Positions 56,125 through 64,000 of a stretch of DNA of 64,000 nucleotides are shown piece after piece. The notes under the pieces were generated by a model. That model was not told where the DNA came from. It saw only the letters and a list, made by a program, of their open reading frames with translations, and ran no database searches. How positions within the stretch are numbered: the first letter of the stretch is position 1; each line of letters starts with the position of its first letter. A program made the position numbers and the translations under genes. This stretch comes from Gammaproteobacteria bacterium (GTDB lineage Bacteria > Pseudomonadota > Gammaproteobacteria > GCA-001735895), in NCBI GenBank assembly GCA_029862005.1, contig JAOTYD010000001.1, forward strand, positions 1 to 64,000, read 5' to 3'.

Positions 56125-56928
56125 ATGGCGGCTATTTTCTGGGTCGAAGATCAATCGCACTGGATCAAGAAGTTTTCTCCCGTGCTCGAAAACGAGGACT
56201 TTGACGGTAAGCCGAATTCGCTCGCAATTTATAATTTTGCCGAGGCCGCGCGGCAAAAGATTGCATTGACCGATAAGGAATCTCCGCCGGATGTGGCGCT
56301 GCTTGATGCGCGCATGAACGGCAATGACCAGGCCGGCTTTTCCGTTTCCAACGCGTTACGCAAGAAGTGGCCGCAATTGCCGATAATTTACCTGTCGGAG
56401 CACAGCGGTACCGAGATCGAGCGTGAAGCGCTGGAGCAGTTTTCCGCCACCGATTTTATTGCCAAACATCAAAACAATGTCGAGCAGGTTTTGTGCTGGC
56501 GTATCAAGGCAGTACTCAGGCAAGCGTCGATCGATACCGATTTATCATCGACGTTAAATATAATCAGCAGCGGCGAGCTGACGATCGATTTGAATACCTG
56601 GAATGTCTACTGGAAGGGTCAGCGTTTGATGAATCCGAGCAACGCCAAGCGTCCACTGGCACCAACGCCGAGGAAATTGTTGCGTGAGCTGATGGAGTCA
56701 TCTCCCAGGCCGCTGACTGCCGGACAGATTGCCGAACGGCTCGATATGGACCCCGAAAAGTTTTCCTACGCCAGTTACCGCCAGCATATCAAGACGCTGC
56801 GGCGGGCTTTCGATGCGGTTGAGGACGGGACTGCCAGTTTCAGCGAGCTATGTAACCAGGGCCAGGGCATTGTCACTTTCGGCGATGAAGGGGCTTACTA
56901 CTGGAAACCGCCTGGCAACAAAAAATGA
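56125..56928 (+). CDS. Response regulator with atypical receiver and winged helix
   Basis: 267 residues. The receiver (about 1-130) opens IFWVEDQSHWIKKF and has candidate phosphoacceptor Asp near 60 in VALLDARMNG, but the usual Lys region reads TDFIAKHQ. The C-terminal domain (about 145-260) looks like an OmpR-type winged helix: ELTIDLNTWNVYWKGQ, LAPTPRKLLRELMES, RLDMDPEKFSYASYRQHIKTLRRAF and GQGIVTFGDEGAYYW. It is coupled to the kinase by a four-base overlap. It likely controls the divergent envelope genes through the repeats between them. Confidence 0.82.
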   Translation: MAAIFWVEDQSHWIKKFSPVLENEDFDGKPNSLAIYNFAEAARQKIALTDKESPPDVALLDARMNGNDQAGFSVSNALRKKWPQLPIIYLSEHSGTEIEREALEQFSATDFIAKHQNNVEQVLCWRIKAVLRQASIDTDLSSTLNIISSGELTIDLNTWNVYWKGQRLMNPSNAKRPLAPTPRKLLRELMESSPRPLTAGQIAERLDMDPEKFSYASYRQHIKTLRRAFDAVEDGTASFSELCNQGQGIVTFGDEGAYYWKPPGNKK

Positions 56929-58439
56929 AACCCGCTCGAGTTTATTATCCATGGCCTAGCACCCTGGCGGCACTGGCGGTTATCACCTGGCAATTCCTGC
57001 TGGCCAATGCCGCACTGTTCACGGAGCATCCCCTGCCTGAATCCATGCGCCAGCAGGACAGGCTGTTGATCGCGGGCGCGGTACTGGTGCTATTGATGAC
57101 TTTTGACGCCTGGCGCTTTCTGAAGGCAAGTGCCCGCTGCAAGGAACAATTAAGGCAGCACCAGGACCAGATCAGCGAACTGTTTGATTCCAAGCGCGAA
57201 CTCGGCACGCGCGCGCGCACCTACTCCGATCATGCGGACAAGTTGAAAATGTTCATCAGTGAACGGTTGCTCGAATATATCGAGTACGATGAAAAGTATT
57301 TGCACTTCAAAAATATTGCCTCCGAGGTGCGCCACAATGGTGTCATCAGTTATGACAAGGCGCAGACGGCGCTTAAGCATGCCCAGCTTACCTGTGAAGT
57401 AGGCGAGCAACAGCAATATCGTGAAGCTGCAGACGGTCTGCTTTATCTATGGGATTTGCTCGATCTGTCCACTACCGACAACATTACACTACATGTTGCA
57501 AACCAGATTTACGACTGCGAAGAACATTATTTTCAGGCGTTATTGAACGACGACGCAACCGAGCCCACGCCCTTTCAGCCTACCTTCATGATGAGCCACG
57601 CGCTGCGACGCGCGTTACTCCCTATTACCGATAATCCTGACCAGCTTGGATTGAACAACGGGTGGCCGAAGCGCGGCAGTTACCGCGATGAAAAATTCAA
57701 GATCCTGTTGCAGGCTGATAGCGAAATGCTCGGTAATGAAAACCACATGGTGTTGCTGATCGAGAACCTGCTCAACAACGCGCTTTTCTATGCGCAGCAG
57801 AAAGCTTACAAGAATCGCTACAGCAGCGTTTCGATACGCCTGGCACAACGTGGCGGTGAAGTGGTACTGGAAGTCTATAACCGGGGTCCGAGAATCAACG
57901 ATGACGAAAAAGACAAGATCTATCAGCTCGGTTTTTCATCGCGGCGTATCCGCGAACATCACGGCAAGGGTCTTGGACTGTATTTTGTCAATGAAATCAC
58001 CAAGGGCTTTGAAGGCTCGATCGTGTTTAACAATATCGACAATCGGGAAGACAGTATTTCGCTCAGCATCAAGCTGGTCAACGGCGAAATTCATAAGGAA
58101 CAGCTTGAGATCGTCGAGGTAGATGGCAGGCCGATGTGTCGGCTCACGGGGTCGGAAGACAAGCATGCCAGACGTAATGAATGGTCATACGCTGCTCCGA
58201 TTGCAAGCATAGAAATCAGTCCGGGCGCGGTAAAAAAACCACAGGTTATCTCCGGGTTGAAGAGTGGCGAGGATAGCAGCTACTTAGATGCAACCGATTC
58301 ATTGCTGCCGCGCTGGGTGCTCGACGTCAAAAATCGCAAGCGCTCAGCGAAGCTGGTATTTATGCCGCTCGACGTGCGCGGTGTCGAGTTTGTAGCGCGC
58401 GTCCCCACCGCCAAATCAAGACTGGATAATCAGGACTAA
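56925..58439 (+). CDS. Atypical membrane histidine kinase-like protein
   Basis: 504 residues. Two N-terminal membrane helices (about 10-30 and 46-62), then a long helical region with a possible phosphoacceptor His (FKNIASEVRHNGVIS, about 130-145), not a standard HisKA box. The GHKL ATPase fold is recognisable by N-box ENLLNNALFYA (about 279) and GKGLGLYFVNEI (about 347), but the D-x-G-x-G box reads YNRGPRIN. A C-terminal extension of about 130 residues (VDGRPMCRL ... VLDVKNRKRS) is unusual. It belongs with the regulator before it. Whether it phosphorylates is not certain. Confidence 0.8.
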   Translation: MKPARVYYPWPSTLAALAVITWQFLLANAALFTEHPLPESMRQQDRLLIAGAVLVLLMTFDAWRFLKASARCKEQLRQHQDQISELFDSKRELGTRARTYSDHADKLKMFISERLLEYIEYDEKYLHFKNIASEVRHNGVISYDKAQTALKHAQLTCEVGEQQQYREAADGLLYLWDLLDLSTTDNITLHVANQIYDCEEHYFQALLNDDATEPTPFQPTFMMSHALRRALLPITDNPDQLGLNNGWPKRGSYRDEKFKILLQADSEMLGNENHMVLLIENLLNNALFYAQQKAYKNRYSSVSIRLAQRGGEVVLEVYNRGPRINDDEKDKIYQLGFSSRRIREHHGKGLGLYFVNEITKGFEGSIVFNNIDNREDSISLSIKLVNGEIHKEQLEIVEVDGRPMCRLTGSEDKHARRNEWSYAAPIASIEISPGAVKKPQVISGLKSGEDSSYLDATDSLLPRWVLDVKNRKRSAKLVFMPLDVRGVEFVARVPTAKSRLDNQD

Positions 58440-58458
58440 GATCTCGATAATCAGCATC

Positions 58459-59850
58459 ATGTCCGATGCTATCTACTGGTCAGCGAGCAGAATTGCACGT
58501 GAAATTCGCGCAGGTAACCTGTCCGCGCGAGAAATGGTTGATACCTGTCTCGACCGCATCGATCAGGTTAATCCCAAAATCAACGCGGTGGTGCAGCTGG
58601 CGTGCGAACGCGCCCGCAGCGAGGCCGACGCGCTCGACCGGCAGGCGGCCCGCGGACAATTCAAAGGACCGCTGCACGGGGTGCCAATTACGGTCAAGGA
58701 TTCGCTCGATACCGAGGGTATAATCTCGACTGGTGGTACCCTGGGACGAAAATCATTTACCCCGGTGCATGATGCACCGGTTGTTGCACGGTTACGTAAC
58801 GCGGGCGCTGTTTTGCTGGGGAAGACCAATACGCCGGAGCTTACCTTCAGTGGTGAAACCAATAACCTGATTTATGGCAGGACCAATAATCCCTATGATC
58901 TTGAGTGCAGTCCGGGTGGCAGCAGTGGCGGTTCAGCTGCCGTGATCGCTTGCGGGGGCTCGGCGCTGGAACTGGGGTCAGATACTGGCGGCAGTATTCG
59001 CGAACCCGCGCACCTTTGCGGAATCACCGGGATCAAACCGACTTCGGGGCGTACCCCGCGCACTGGGCATATCGTACCCTTTGGCGGTGGTGTGCTTGAT
59101 TCTTTAACCCAAGTTGGGCCGATGGCGCGCAACGTTGAGGATCTCACATTGGCATTGCCGTTGATTTGTGGTCCTGACGGAACGGATCCCGCGATAGTGC
59201 CAGTCCCGATGCGCGATTCGCATGACGTGGATTTGTCGGCGCTGCGCATTGCCTGGTATGCCGATAACGGTATTGTCTCACCGCACGAAGATATTCAGCG
59301 TGTCGTCACCGAGACCGCCCGGGTGTTGCAACAGCGGGGATTAAACCTGACGGCCCAGTTGCTGCCGGGCACACGCCACCTGGTCAACCTCACCACACAA
59401 TTGCGCGAAGCAACCAATGCCGGTTTCATCCTGCGCCTGCTGGAGCGTTATGGCACCGTTCGGCATGGCCCCGAGCTTGACGGCTACCTGACCGAACAAG
59501 GTATCGCCAACGCCAATCATCTTGACCCGGCCCTGCTCGAACAGGTAGACGAGGCGCGCAGTCGTGCGCTGGGATTTTTTAAGGATTTTGACGCGATTCT
59601 CTGCCCGGCTTCCTTCGCGGTTGCCCGACCTCACCAGGCTTCCCATGCTGACAGCTTTGACGACTGGGGTTATATCCAGATTCATAACCTACTGGGATGG
59701 CCGGGAGCGTCGGTACGTGCCGGTACCAGCACCGGGGGATTACCCGTTGGTGTGCAGTTGATTGCCGCGCCCTGGCGCGAAGATATCGTGCTGGCGCTGG
59801 CGCAGGAAATTGAAATGGTGATGGGTGGTTTTCAGCCACCAGGCCTGTAA
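58459..59850 (+). CDS. Amidase-signature hydrolase
   Basis: A 463-residue cytoplasmic amidase. The Ser-cisSer-Lys triad is visible: Lys in PITVKDSLDTEG, cis-Ser in CSPGGSSGGSAA and nucleophile Ser in GSDTGGSIREPA. Family members cleave amides such as acetamide, aryl amides or carbamoyl groups; GatA-specific features for tRNA amidation are not evident. It begins 19 bases after the kinase gene. Its 3' end overlaps the convergent yibQ gene by 111 bases. Confidence 0.9.
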   Translation: MSDAIYWSASRIAREIRAGNLSAREMVDTCLDRIDQVNPKINAVVQLACERARSEADALDRQAARGQFKGPLHGVPITVKDSLDTEGIISTGGTLGRKSFTPVHDAPVVARLRNAGAVLLGKTNTPELTFSGETNNLIYGRTNNPYDLECSPGGSSGGSAAVIACGGSALELGSDTGGSIREPAHLCGITGIKPTSGRTPRTGHIVPFGGGVLDSLTQVGPMARNVEDLTLALPLICGPDGTDPAIVPVPMRDSHDVDLSALRIAWYADNGIVSPHEDIQRVVTETARVLQQRGLNLTAQLLPGTRHLVNLTTQLREATNAGFILRLLERYGTVRHGPELDGYLTEQGIANANHLDPALLEQVDEARSRALGFFKDFDAILCPASFAVARPHQASHADSFDDWGYIQIHNLLGWPGASVRAGTSTGGLPVGVQLIAAPWREDIVLALAQEIEMVMGGFQPPGL

Positions 59851-60642
59851 TAACGGGATTACCGACTGCAGTGTGGTTAACGGATTGAGCCAGTTTGCGG
59901 ACAAACGTCGAACTTCTCGCTCGCGGATCAATTGCGAAAGGTGCATGAATTTAAAATTCCGATCGGCCTCAGGCAGGTTTTGACGCAATACATCGATGGT
60001 ATGCGTATAGGGGTGTCCAATCGCAATAGCCGAGCCACGTTCGCGCGCCCGGGTTAGCCAGATATTGTACTGCAACCGGATTGCCTCGGGATTGGCGTCG
60101 TTGTCGAGAAATATATCGCGCGTGGTTGAACTCAGGCCAGCGTTGAGCGCCTGTGCGTATGCCACGCTGCGGGGTGAAGTGCGGCTATCGAGGAAATACA
60201 GCCGGGGATTGTAACCACGAATGCTTTCCATAACCGGGCGCATGAAAAAATCGAACTCGGTCAGGTGGCTGCCCATGTGGTTGTTAACGCCGCGGACAAA
60301 CGGAATCTGTGCCAGCAGTGAATGTACCCTGGTCGTTAATTCGTCTTCGTCCATCGCCTCATTCAGCGCATTGGCTTCATGGGCTGCTTTCGAATGAATC
60401 GATTGCATGGGTAAATGCAGAATAACTTCCTTGTTTCGACTGTGCGCGAGGCGGGCCAGTCGTTGACTATAAACTGCACCCGGGAGTATCGCGTAAGTGT
60501 GATCGCCATCGAGGCCGATGGCAGCCTGACCGCTTTCCAGTGAGTACCCGAGATCGTCGATGACGAGCGACAGAACCGGACGCTGATCAGCCTGTGCCCC
60601 GAATGCAAATACGATTAGCAGAATCGACCAGGTTCGGGGCAT
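59740..60642 (-). CDS. yibQ: YibQ-type divergent polysaccharide deacetylase
   Basis: 300 residues. A signal peptide (about 1-18) precedes a TIM-barrel NodB-like fold: LSLVIDDLGYSLESG, HTYAILPG, EVILHLPMQ, VNNHMGSHLTE, LYFLDSRTSP, AIAIGHPYTHTIDVL. Conserved HMGS and DSRTS segments are typical of YibQ. Its exact periplasmic substrate is unknown, although genes of this family always travel with envC and ctpA. The last 37 codons run antiparallel into the amidase gene and look like a non-conserved tail. It follows ctpA by eight bases. Confidence 0.9.
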   Translation of the reverse strand: MPRTWSILLIVFAFGAQADQRPVLSLVIDDLGYSLESGQAAIGLDGDHTYAILPGAVYSQRLARLAHSRNKEVILHLPMQSIHSKAAHEANALNEAMDEDELTTRVHSLLAQIPFVRGVNNHMGSHLTEFDFFMRPVMESIRGYNPRLYFLDSRTSPRSVAYAQALNAGLSSTTRDIFLDNDANPEAIRLQYNIWLTRARERGSAIAIGHPYTHTIDVLRQNLPEADRNFKFMHLSQLIREREVRRLSANWLNPLTTLQSVIPLLQAWWLKTTHHHFNFLRQRQHDIFAPGRGNQLHTNG

Positions 60643-60650
60643 CGCGCGAG

Positions 60651-61949
60651 CTAGCTGCTGATATTGTTCATGATGATCAGGCCCTTCAGCAGGTTGAGTG
60701 CTTCGTACAGCTGGAAGTCGGTTTTGGCTAATGTCTCGCCTTCATCTTTTTCATTGCCTGCACCAGATTTCTCACCGTTCGGATTGCTCAGGCGCCCCTC
60801 AAGATCACTCTCGGAATAGGTATCACGCGCTTTTTCGTCAGCTTCCGACAGTTTCACGGTGCTCAATTTGATATCGGGTTCGATACCGGTGGCCTGGATT
60901 GAGCGCCCGTTCGGCGTAAAGTAACGCGCGGTGGTCAACTTTACTGCCGAGCCGTTACGCAATTCCTGGATGGTCTGCACCGAGCCCTTGCCGAAAGATT
61001 TGGTTCCCATGATGATGCCGCGTTTGTGATCCTGTATCGCGCCGGCTACTATCTCCGAGGCCGAGGCCGAGCCACCGTTGACCAGTACCACCAGCGGCGC
61101 GCCATTGAGGCTATCGCCGGGCGTGGCCAGGTAGCGATGACTGGAATCATCGATGCGCCCTTCCGTGTAGACGATCAGGCCATCGTCGATAAACGCGTCG
61201 GAGACACCCACGGCACCGTTCAGGACACCGCCCGGGTTATTACGCAGGTCAAGCACCATGCCCTTGAGCCGCTCCTCTTTTTGCAGGTCGGAAACGGCCT
61301 TCAGTAAATCGGTGGTGGTGCGTGACTGGAAGTTGGTGATGCGAACATAACCAAATCCCGGTTCAAGCATACGATTCTTGACACTTTTAACCCGGATAAT
61401 TTCACGCGTTATTGTAATCACCAACGGCTTTGGCTCACCCTCGCGTACGATGGTCAGGTCGATTGAGGTATTGGGCTTGCCGCGCATAATCTTGACGGCT
61501 TCGTTAAGCGTCATCCCTTTTACCGATCGCTCGTCGAGCTTGATAATCAAATCGCTAGCCTGCACGCCAGCACGTGATGCCGGGGTATCGTCAATGGGTG
61601 AAATAACCTTAACGAAACCGTTTTCCATACCGACCTCGATACCAAGACCACCAAACTGGCCGGTGGTGCCGATTTTCAAATCACTGAATTCACTGGTATT
61701 GAGGAATGCCGAGTGCGGGTCGAGCCCGCTTAGCATGCCACGGATGGCGTCTTCGATTAGCTTTTTATCGTCAACCGATTCGACGTAGTCTGATTTAACC
61801 TTGGAAAAAACCTCGGTAAAAGCCTGTAAATCCTCGAACGGGATTTGATCGTTTTCCTTGAGCGCATAAACACTGTGGCCGACCGCCAGTGACAGGCCAA
61901 GTAAGGTTCCACTCAAAAACCAGGTGGATGTTCGCAGATTTTTTAACAT
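60651..61949 (-). CDS. ctpA: Carboxy-terminal processing protease (S41)
   Basis: A 432-residue periplasmic serine protease. Signal/anchor (about 9-29); PDZ domain (about 95-180; GGLGIEVGMENGFVKVIS, ASRAGVQASDLIIKLD); protease core with MVLDLRNNPGGVLNGAV, catalytic Ser in NGGSASASEIVAGA and Lys in TKSFGKGSVQTI. It trims periplasmic proteins, and in relatives controls peptidoglycan hydrolases. Located between envC and yibQ, the usual gammaproteobacterial order. Confidence 0.95.
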   Translation of the reverse strand: MLKNLRTSTWFLSGTLLGLSLAVGHSVYALKENDQIPFEDLQAFTEVFSKVKSDYVESVDDKKLIEDAIRGMLSGLDPHSAFLNTSEFSDLKIGTTGQFGGLGIEVGMENGFVKVISPIDDTPASRAGVQASDLIIKLDERSVKGMTLNEAVKIMRGKPNTSIDLTIVREGEPKPLVITITREIIRVKSVKNRMLEPGFGYVRITNFQSRTTTDLLKAVSDLQKEERLKGMVLDLRNNPGGVLNGAVGVSDAFIDDGLIVYTEGRIDDSSHRYLATPGDSLNGAPLVVLVNGGSASASEIVAGAIQDHKRGIIMGTKSFGKGSVQTIQELRNGSAVKLTTARYFTPNGRSIQATGIEPDIKLSTVKLSEADEKARDTYSESDLEGRLSNPNGEKSGAGNEKDEGETLAKTDFQLYEALNLLKGLIIMNNISS

Positions 61950-62114
61950 TCGTTTCTCCGATGGCGCGCGCTGTCAGCGGTCGTGATTAAGTATAATAGA
62001 CCAGATATTGCCGTATAAGTTGTAATCAGTTCAAAAGTTAGGGTTATGACAGACGAATTCTACGGCAAAATTCGAGAATTTTCAGATTTATGACTCTGGC
62101 TGACGGGATCAGGG

Positions 62115-63293
62115 CTAACCCGAAGCAAACTTGTTACGCGCTTTACACCAGCCCGTAGGATTCTGTGGCTTACCCTTTTTACGTATTTCGAAGTAGAGAC
62201 CGGGTTTTTTCTGTCCACCACTAGTGCCGATCGTGCTGATGATATCGCCGGCTTCAACCCATTCACCCGCGGTTTTAAATAGCGATTCATTGTGGCCATA
62301 AAGCGACAGGTAGGAATTGCCATGATCGATAATGATCAGGTTTCCAAGCCCGCGTAACCAGTCAGCGAATGCAATCCGTCCATGAGAGACTGCCTTGACC
62401 TCGCGACCGCCGGGTGCCTCGATCATGACACCCTGCCAACGCAGTTGAGACAATGGCTTGGTGCGACCGAAAAGTTTCTTGAGCTTACCCTTGACAGGCC
62501 AGGCCAGTTTTCCTTTTAACTCAGCAAAGGCTTTCTGTGAAATCTCGGATTCGGGTGCATCGACGAATATCTCCTCGATCGACTTGATCAGATTCTGTAA
62601 CTGCCTGGCCTCGTCTTCCAGCCTGGAGAGACTGCCGCTGTGTTGTTTTAACTCTTTGTCGAGTGAACCAATGATTGTTTTGCGTTTTCCGAGATCGACA
62701 CCCAACTCCTTTTTCTGTTGACCGAGTTGTTGCTGGTTTTTCTCCAGGTCTGCCTTTGCCTGCTGAATCAGCTGCTCTGTTTCGATAATTTTATCGATAT
62801 TGCCCTGCACTTCATTGATCAAAGCGACCCGGGCGTTTGAAAAATACTGGTAGTAAACAAGGTTACGTTGCAGCGCCTGCGGGTCCTGCTGGGAGAACAG
62901 CAGCTTTGCTTTTTCCTGTCTGCCAACGGTAAATGCCGCGTATACCTGTTCGGCCAGGTAATCGTGCTCCTTGCTGAGTTGACGTTGATGTTTCGAACGC
63001 GTGGCTCGTAACTTGGAGAGTTCCGATTTCTTGGCCTTGATTTTCTTACCTGTCGCCCTTATTTGTTGATTGACCTTGCCAATCTTGCGCTCAATCGATT
63101 TAAGTTCCTTGATTGAACTCGATTTGCTGTCTTCCTTGCGATCGATGTTCTGTTTTAATTTATCAATCTTGCGCAGCAGCGTTTTGAGCTGTTTCTCCTT
63201 AGCTGACTTGTCATCCGCCATCGACACCGGATGCACCACGAGAGTGATAAGCAGCAATGGCAGTAACAGTTTATAGAGCGGTGATGTAGACAT
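62115..63293 (-). CDS. envC: Murein hydrolase activator EnvC
   Basis: A 392-residue periplasmic protein. Signal peptide (about 1-25), long coiled coil (about 28-250), then a degenerate LytM domain (about 275-392) ending VGAGTIGTSGG-like IISTIGTSGGQKKPGLYFEIR. The zinc-binding residues of active LytM peptidases are missing (GLYFEIR replaces HLHFEIR), as expected for an activator of AmiA/AmiB amidases in septum splitting. First gene of the envC-ctpA-yibQ operon and divergent from the arsR-type gene. Confidence 0.95.
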   Translation of the reverse strand: MSTSPLYKLLLPLLLITLVVHPVSMADDKSAKEKQLKTLLRKIDKLKQNIDRKEDSKSSSIKELKSIERKIGKVNQQIRATGKKIKAKKSELSKLRATRSKHQRQLSKEHDYLAEQVYAAFTVGRQEKAKLLFSQQDPQALQRNLVYYQYFSNARVALINEVQGNIDKIIETEQLIQQAKADLEKNQQQLGQQKKELGVDLGKRKTIIGSLDKELKQHSGSLSRLEDEARQLQNLIKSIEEIFVDAPESEISQKAFAELKGKLAWPVKGKLKKLFGRTKPLSQLRWQGVMIEAPGGREVKAVSHGRIAFADWLRGLGNLIIIDHGNSYLSLYGHNESLFKTAGEWVEAGDIISTIGTSGGQKKPGLYFEIRKKGKPQNPTGWCKARNKFASG

Positions 63294-63354
63294 TGGCTCG
63301 ATGTTTATCCATAATTATTCTCTAATATTAACGTTTGGTAATACTCCTAGGCAA

Positions 63355-63687
63355 ATGAAAACTGAATCCCAGGCAGCAATTGATAGCGAGCAGCTACTGG
63401 CGCGAGCAGCAGACATCGAAGTTGCTTCACGCTCACTGAAGGCCATGTCGCACCCATTGCGACTGAAAATCCTCTGTACACTCGGGAATCGGGAAGTCTG
63501 CGTGCAGGGAATCGTCGAAAATGTCGGCACTTCGCAAAGTAATATCTCGCAACATCTCGCCATTTTAAGGGATAAAGGTATACTGTCGTCGCGCAAGGAT
63601 GCGAACAAGGTTTTTTACCGTGTCGGTGATGAACGCACCCTGCGTCTGATCGGAATGATGCAGGAAGTATTTTGTTCCGCCGACTGA
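63355..63687 (+). CDS. ArsR-family regulator with BigR/SqrR-type cysteine pair
   Basis: 110 residues from ATG 63355 (an ATG at 63301 would add 18 hydrophobic residues). Winged helix: LKAMSHPLRLKILCTLG, then recognition helix TSQSNISQHLAILRDKG, then the wing RKDANKVFYRVGD. Cys41 in ILCTLG and Cys107 in EVFCSAD sit exactly where persulfide sensors SqrR and BigR carry their dithiol pair. Metal sites of classical ArsR/SmtB proteins are not evident. A rhodanese gene follows, which supports a role in sulfide or persulfide response. Confidence 0.85.
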   Translation: MKTESQAAIDSEQLLARAADIEVASRSLKAMSHPLRLKILCTLGNREVCVQGIVENVGTSQSNISQHLAILRDKGILSSRKDANKVFYRVGDERTLRLIGMMQEVFCSAD

Positions 63688-63723
63688 AACTTTACCCCTG
63701 ACGATTCGTTTTTTTCAGCACGT

Positions 63724-64000
63724 ATGTTGACTCAAATTTCTGAATTTGCGGTGAATCATCCATATCTGGTGATGGCATTTGTGGTGTTGCTGGCGCTGGT
63801 TTTTTTTAACGAGTTGAAAATCGCGACCCAGCGCTTTGCCAGCCTGACACCGGCCGCTGCGGTACAGTTGATGAATAAAGAAGATGTCGTCGTGCTCGAT
63901 GTGCGCGAACCATCCGAAACGGTTGGTGGAAAAATTGCGAAAGCAATCCAGATTCCCGTTAGTGCGATCGCTAAACGCGTGGGTGAACTGGAAAAATATA
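63724..64000 (+). CDS. Membrane-anchored rhodanese-like protein, truncated by window edge
   Basis: 92 codons are visible. One membrane helix at about 13-29 (PYLVMAFVVLLALVFF), then the start of a rhodanese domain: LTPAAAVQLMNKEDVVVLDVREPSETVGGKI in parts (VVVLDVREPSE, IQIPVSAIAKRV). The persulfide-carrying Cys would lie beyond the window, so activity cannot be judged. The layout is that of YibN, normally next to grxC and secB. It lies 36 bases after the ArsR gene. Confidence 0.85.
   Translation, partial: MLTQISEFAVNHPYLVMAFVVLLALVFFNELKIATQRFASLTPAAAVQLMNKEDVVVLDVREPSETVGGKIAKAIQIPVSAIAKRVGELEKY

Overview
The window looks like a chromosome segment of a gammaproteobacterium, probably marine or another environmental type related to the Pseudomonas side of the class. 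This rests on gene order: argH / algZ-algR-hemC-hemD-hemX-hemY, the block mnmG-rsmG-parA-parB-atpIBEFHAGDC-glmU-glmS, and envC-ctpA-yibQ opposite a yibN-type rhodanese gene. These are gammaproteobacterial arrangements. No rRNA, tRNA or CRISPR was seen. No stretch over about 300 bases lacks a gene.

Region 1 (1-4687) is a chromosomal integron. An integrase gene with intact catalytic residues points right, an attI region lies upstream of it, and at least six gene cassettes run leftwards on the minus strand, separated by five closely similar attC sites. The cassettes carry a truncated unknown ORF, an antitoxin with a decayed ParE-type toxin, a 2OG-Fe(II) oxygenase, two small membrane proteins and a lipoprotein. 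The array continues past the left edge.

Region 2 (4742-12896) is core metabolism and regulation: an esterase, argininosuccinate lyase, the AlgZ/AlgR two-component pair and the heme genes hemC, hemD, hemX and hemY. Region 3 (12914-22174) holds a methyltransferase, a GFA protein, choline-sulfatase coupled to a sensor kinase and single-domain regulator, an HDOD protein, a REC-PAS-GGDEF-EAL protein and a metallo-beta-lactamase-fold lipoprotein.

Region 4 (22335-33523) is catabolic. A coupled operon carries an aldehyde dehydrogenase, an M19 dipeptidase, an unrecognised 558-residue protein and a DUF3726-like protein. It is followed by a pair of small unknown genes, a DDAH-like hydrolase, a SET-domain protein, a crotonase without the usual catalytic glutamates, an acyl-CoA ligase, a CoA-binding protein and a MetY-type sulfhydrylase.

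Region 5 (33581-36058) is an NfeD-SPFH-HAD operon flanked by two inverted copies of a roughly 130 bp structured repeat whose stem arms differ between copies with fully matched changes. Region 6 (36132-50941) is the tRNA-modification, chromosome-partition, ATP synthase and glucosamine block, followed by a small Kazal-like lipoprotein.

Region 7 (50915-58439) has a CopA-type ATPase and then an unrecognised divergent cluster: a VWA-like lipoprotein, a coiled-coil multi-pass membrane protein and a 62-residue protein on one side, and an atypical response regulator with an atypical histidine kinase on the other. This is the best candidate here for an undescribed system. Region 8 (58459-64000) holds an amidase, the cell-division/envelope genes yibQ, ctpA and envC, an ArsR regulator with the cysteine pair of persulfide sensors, and a truncated rhodanese gene.
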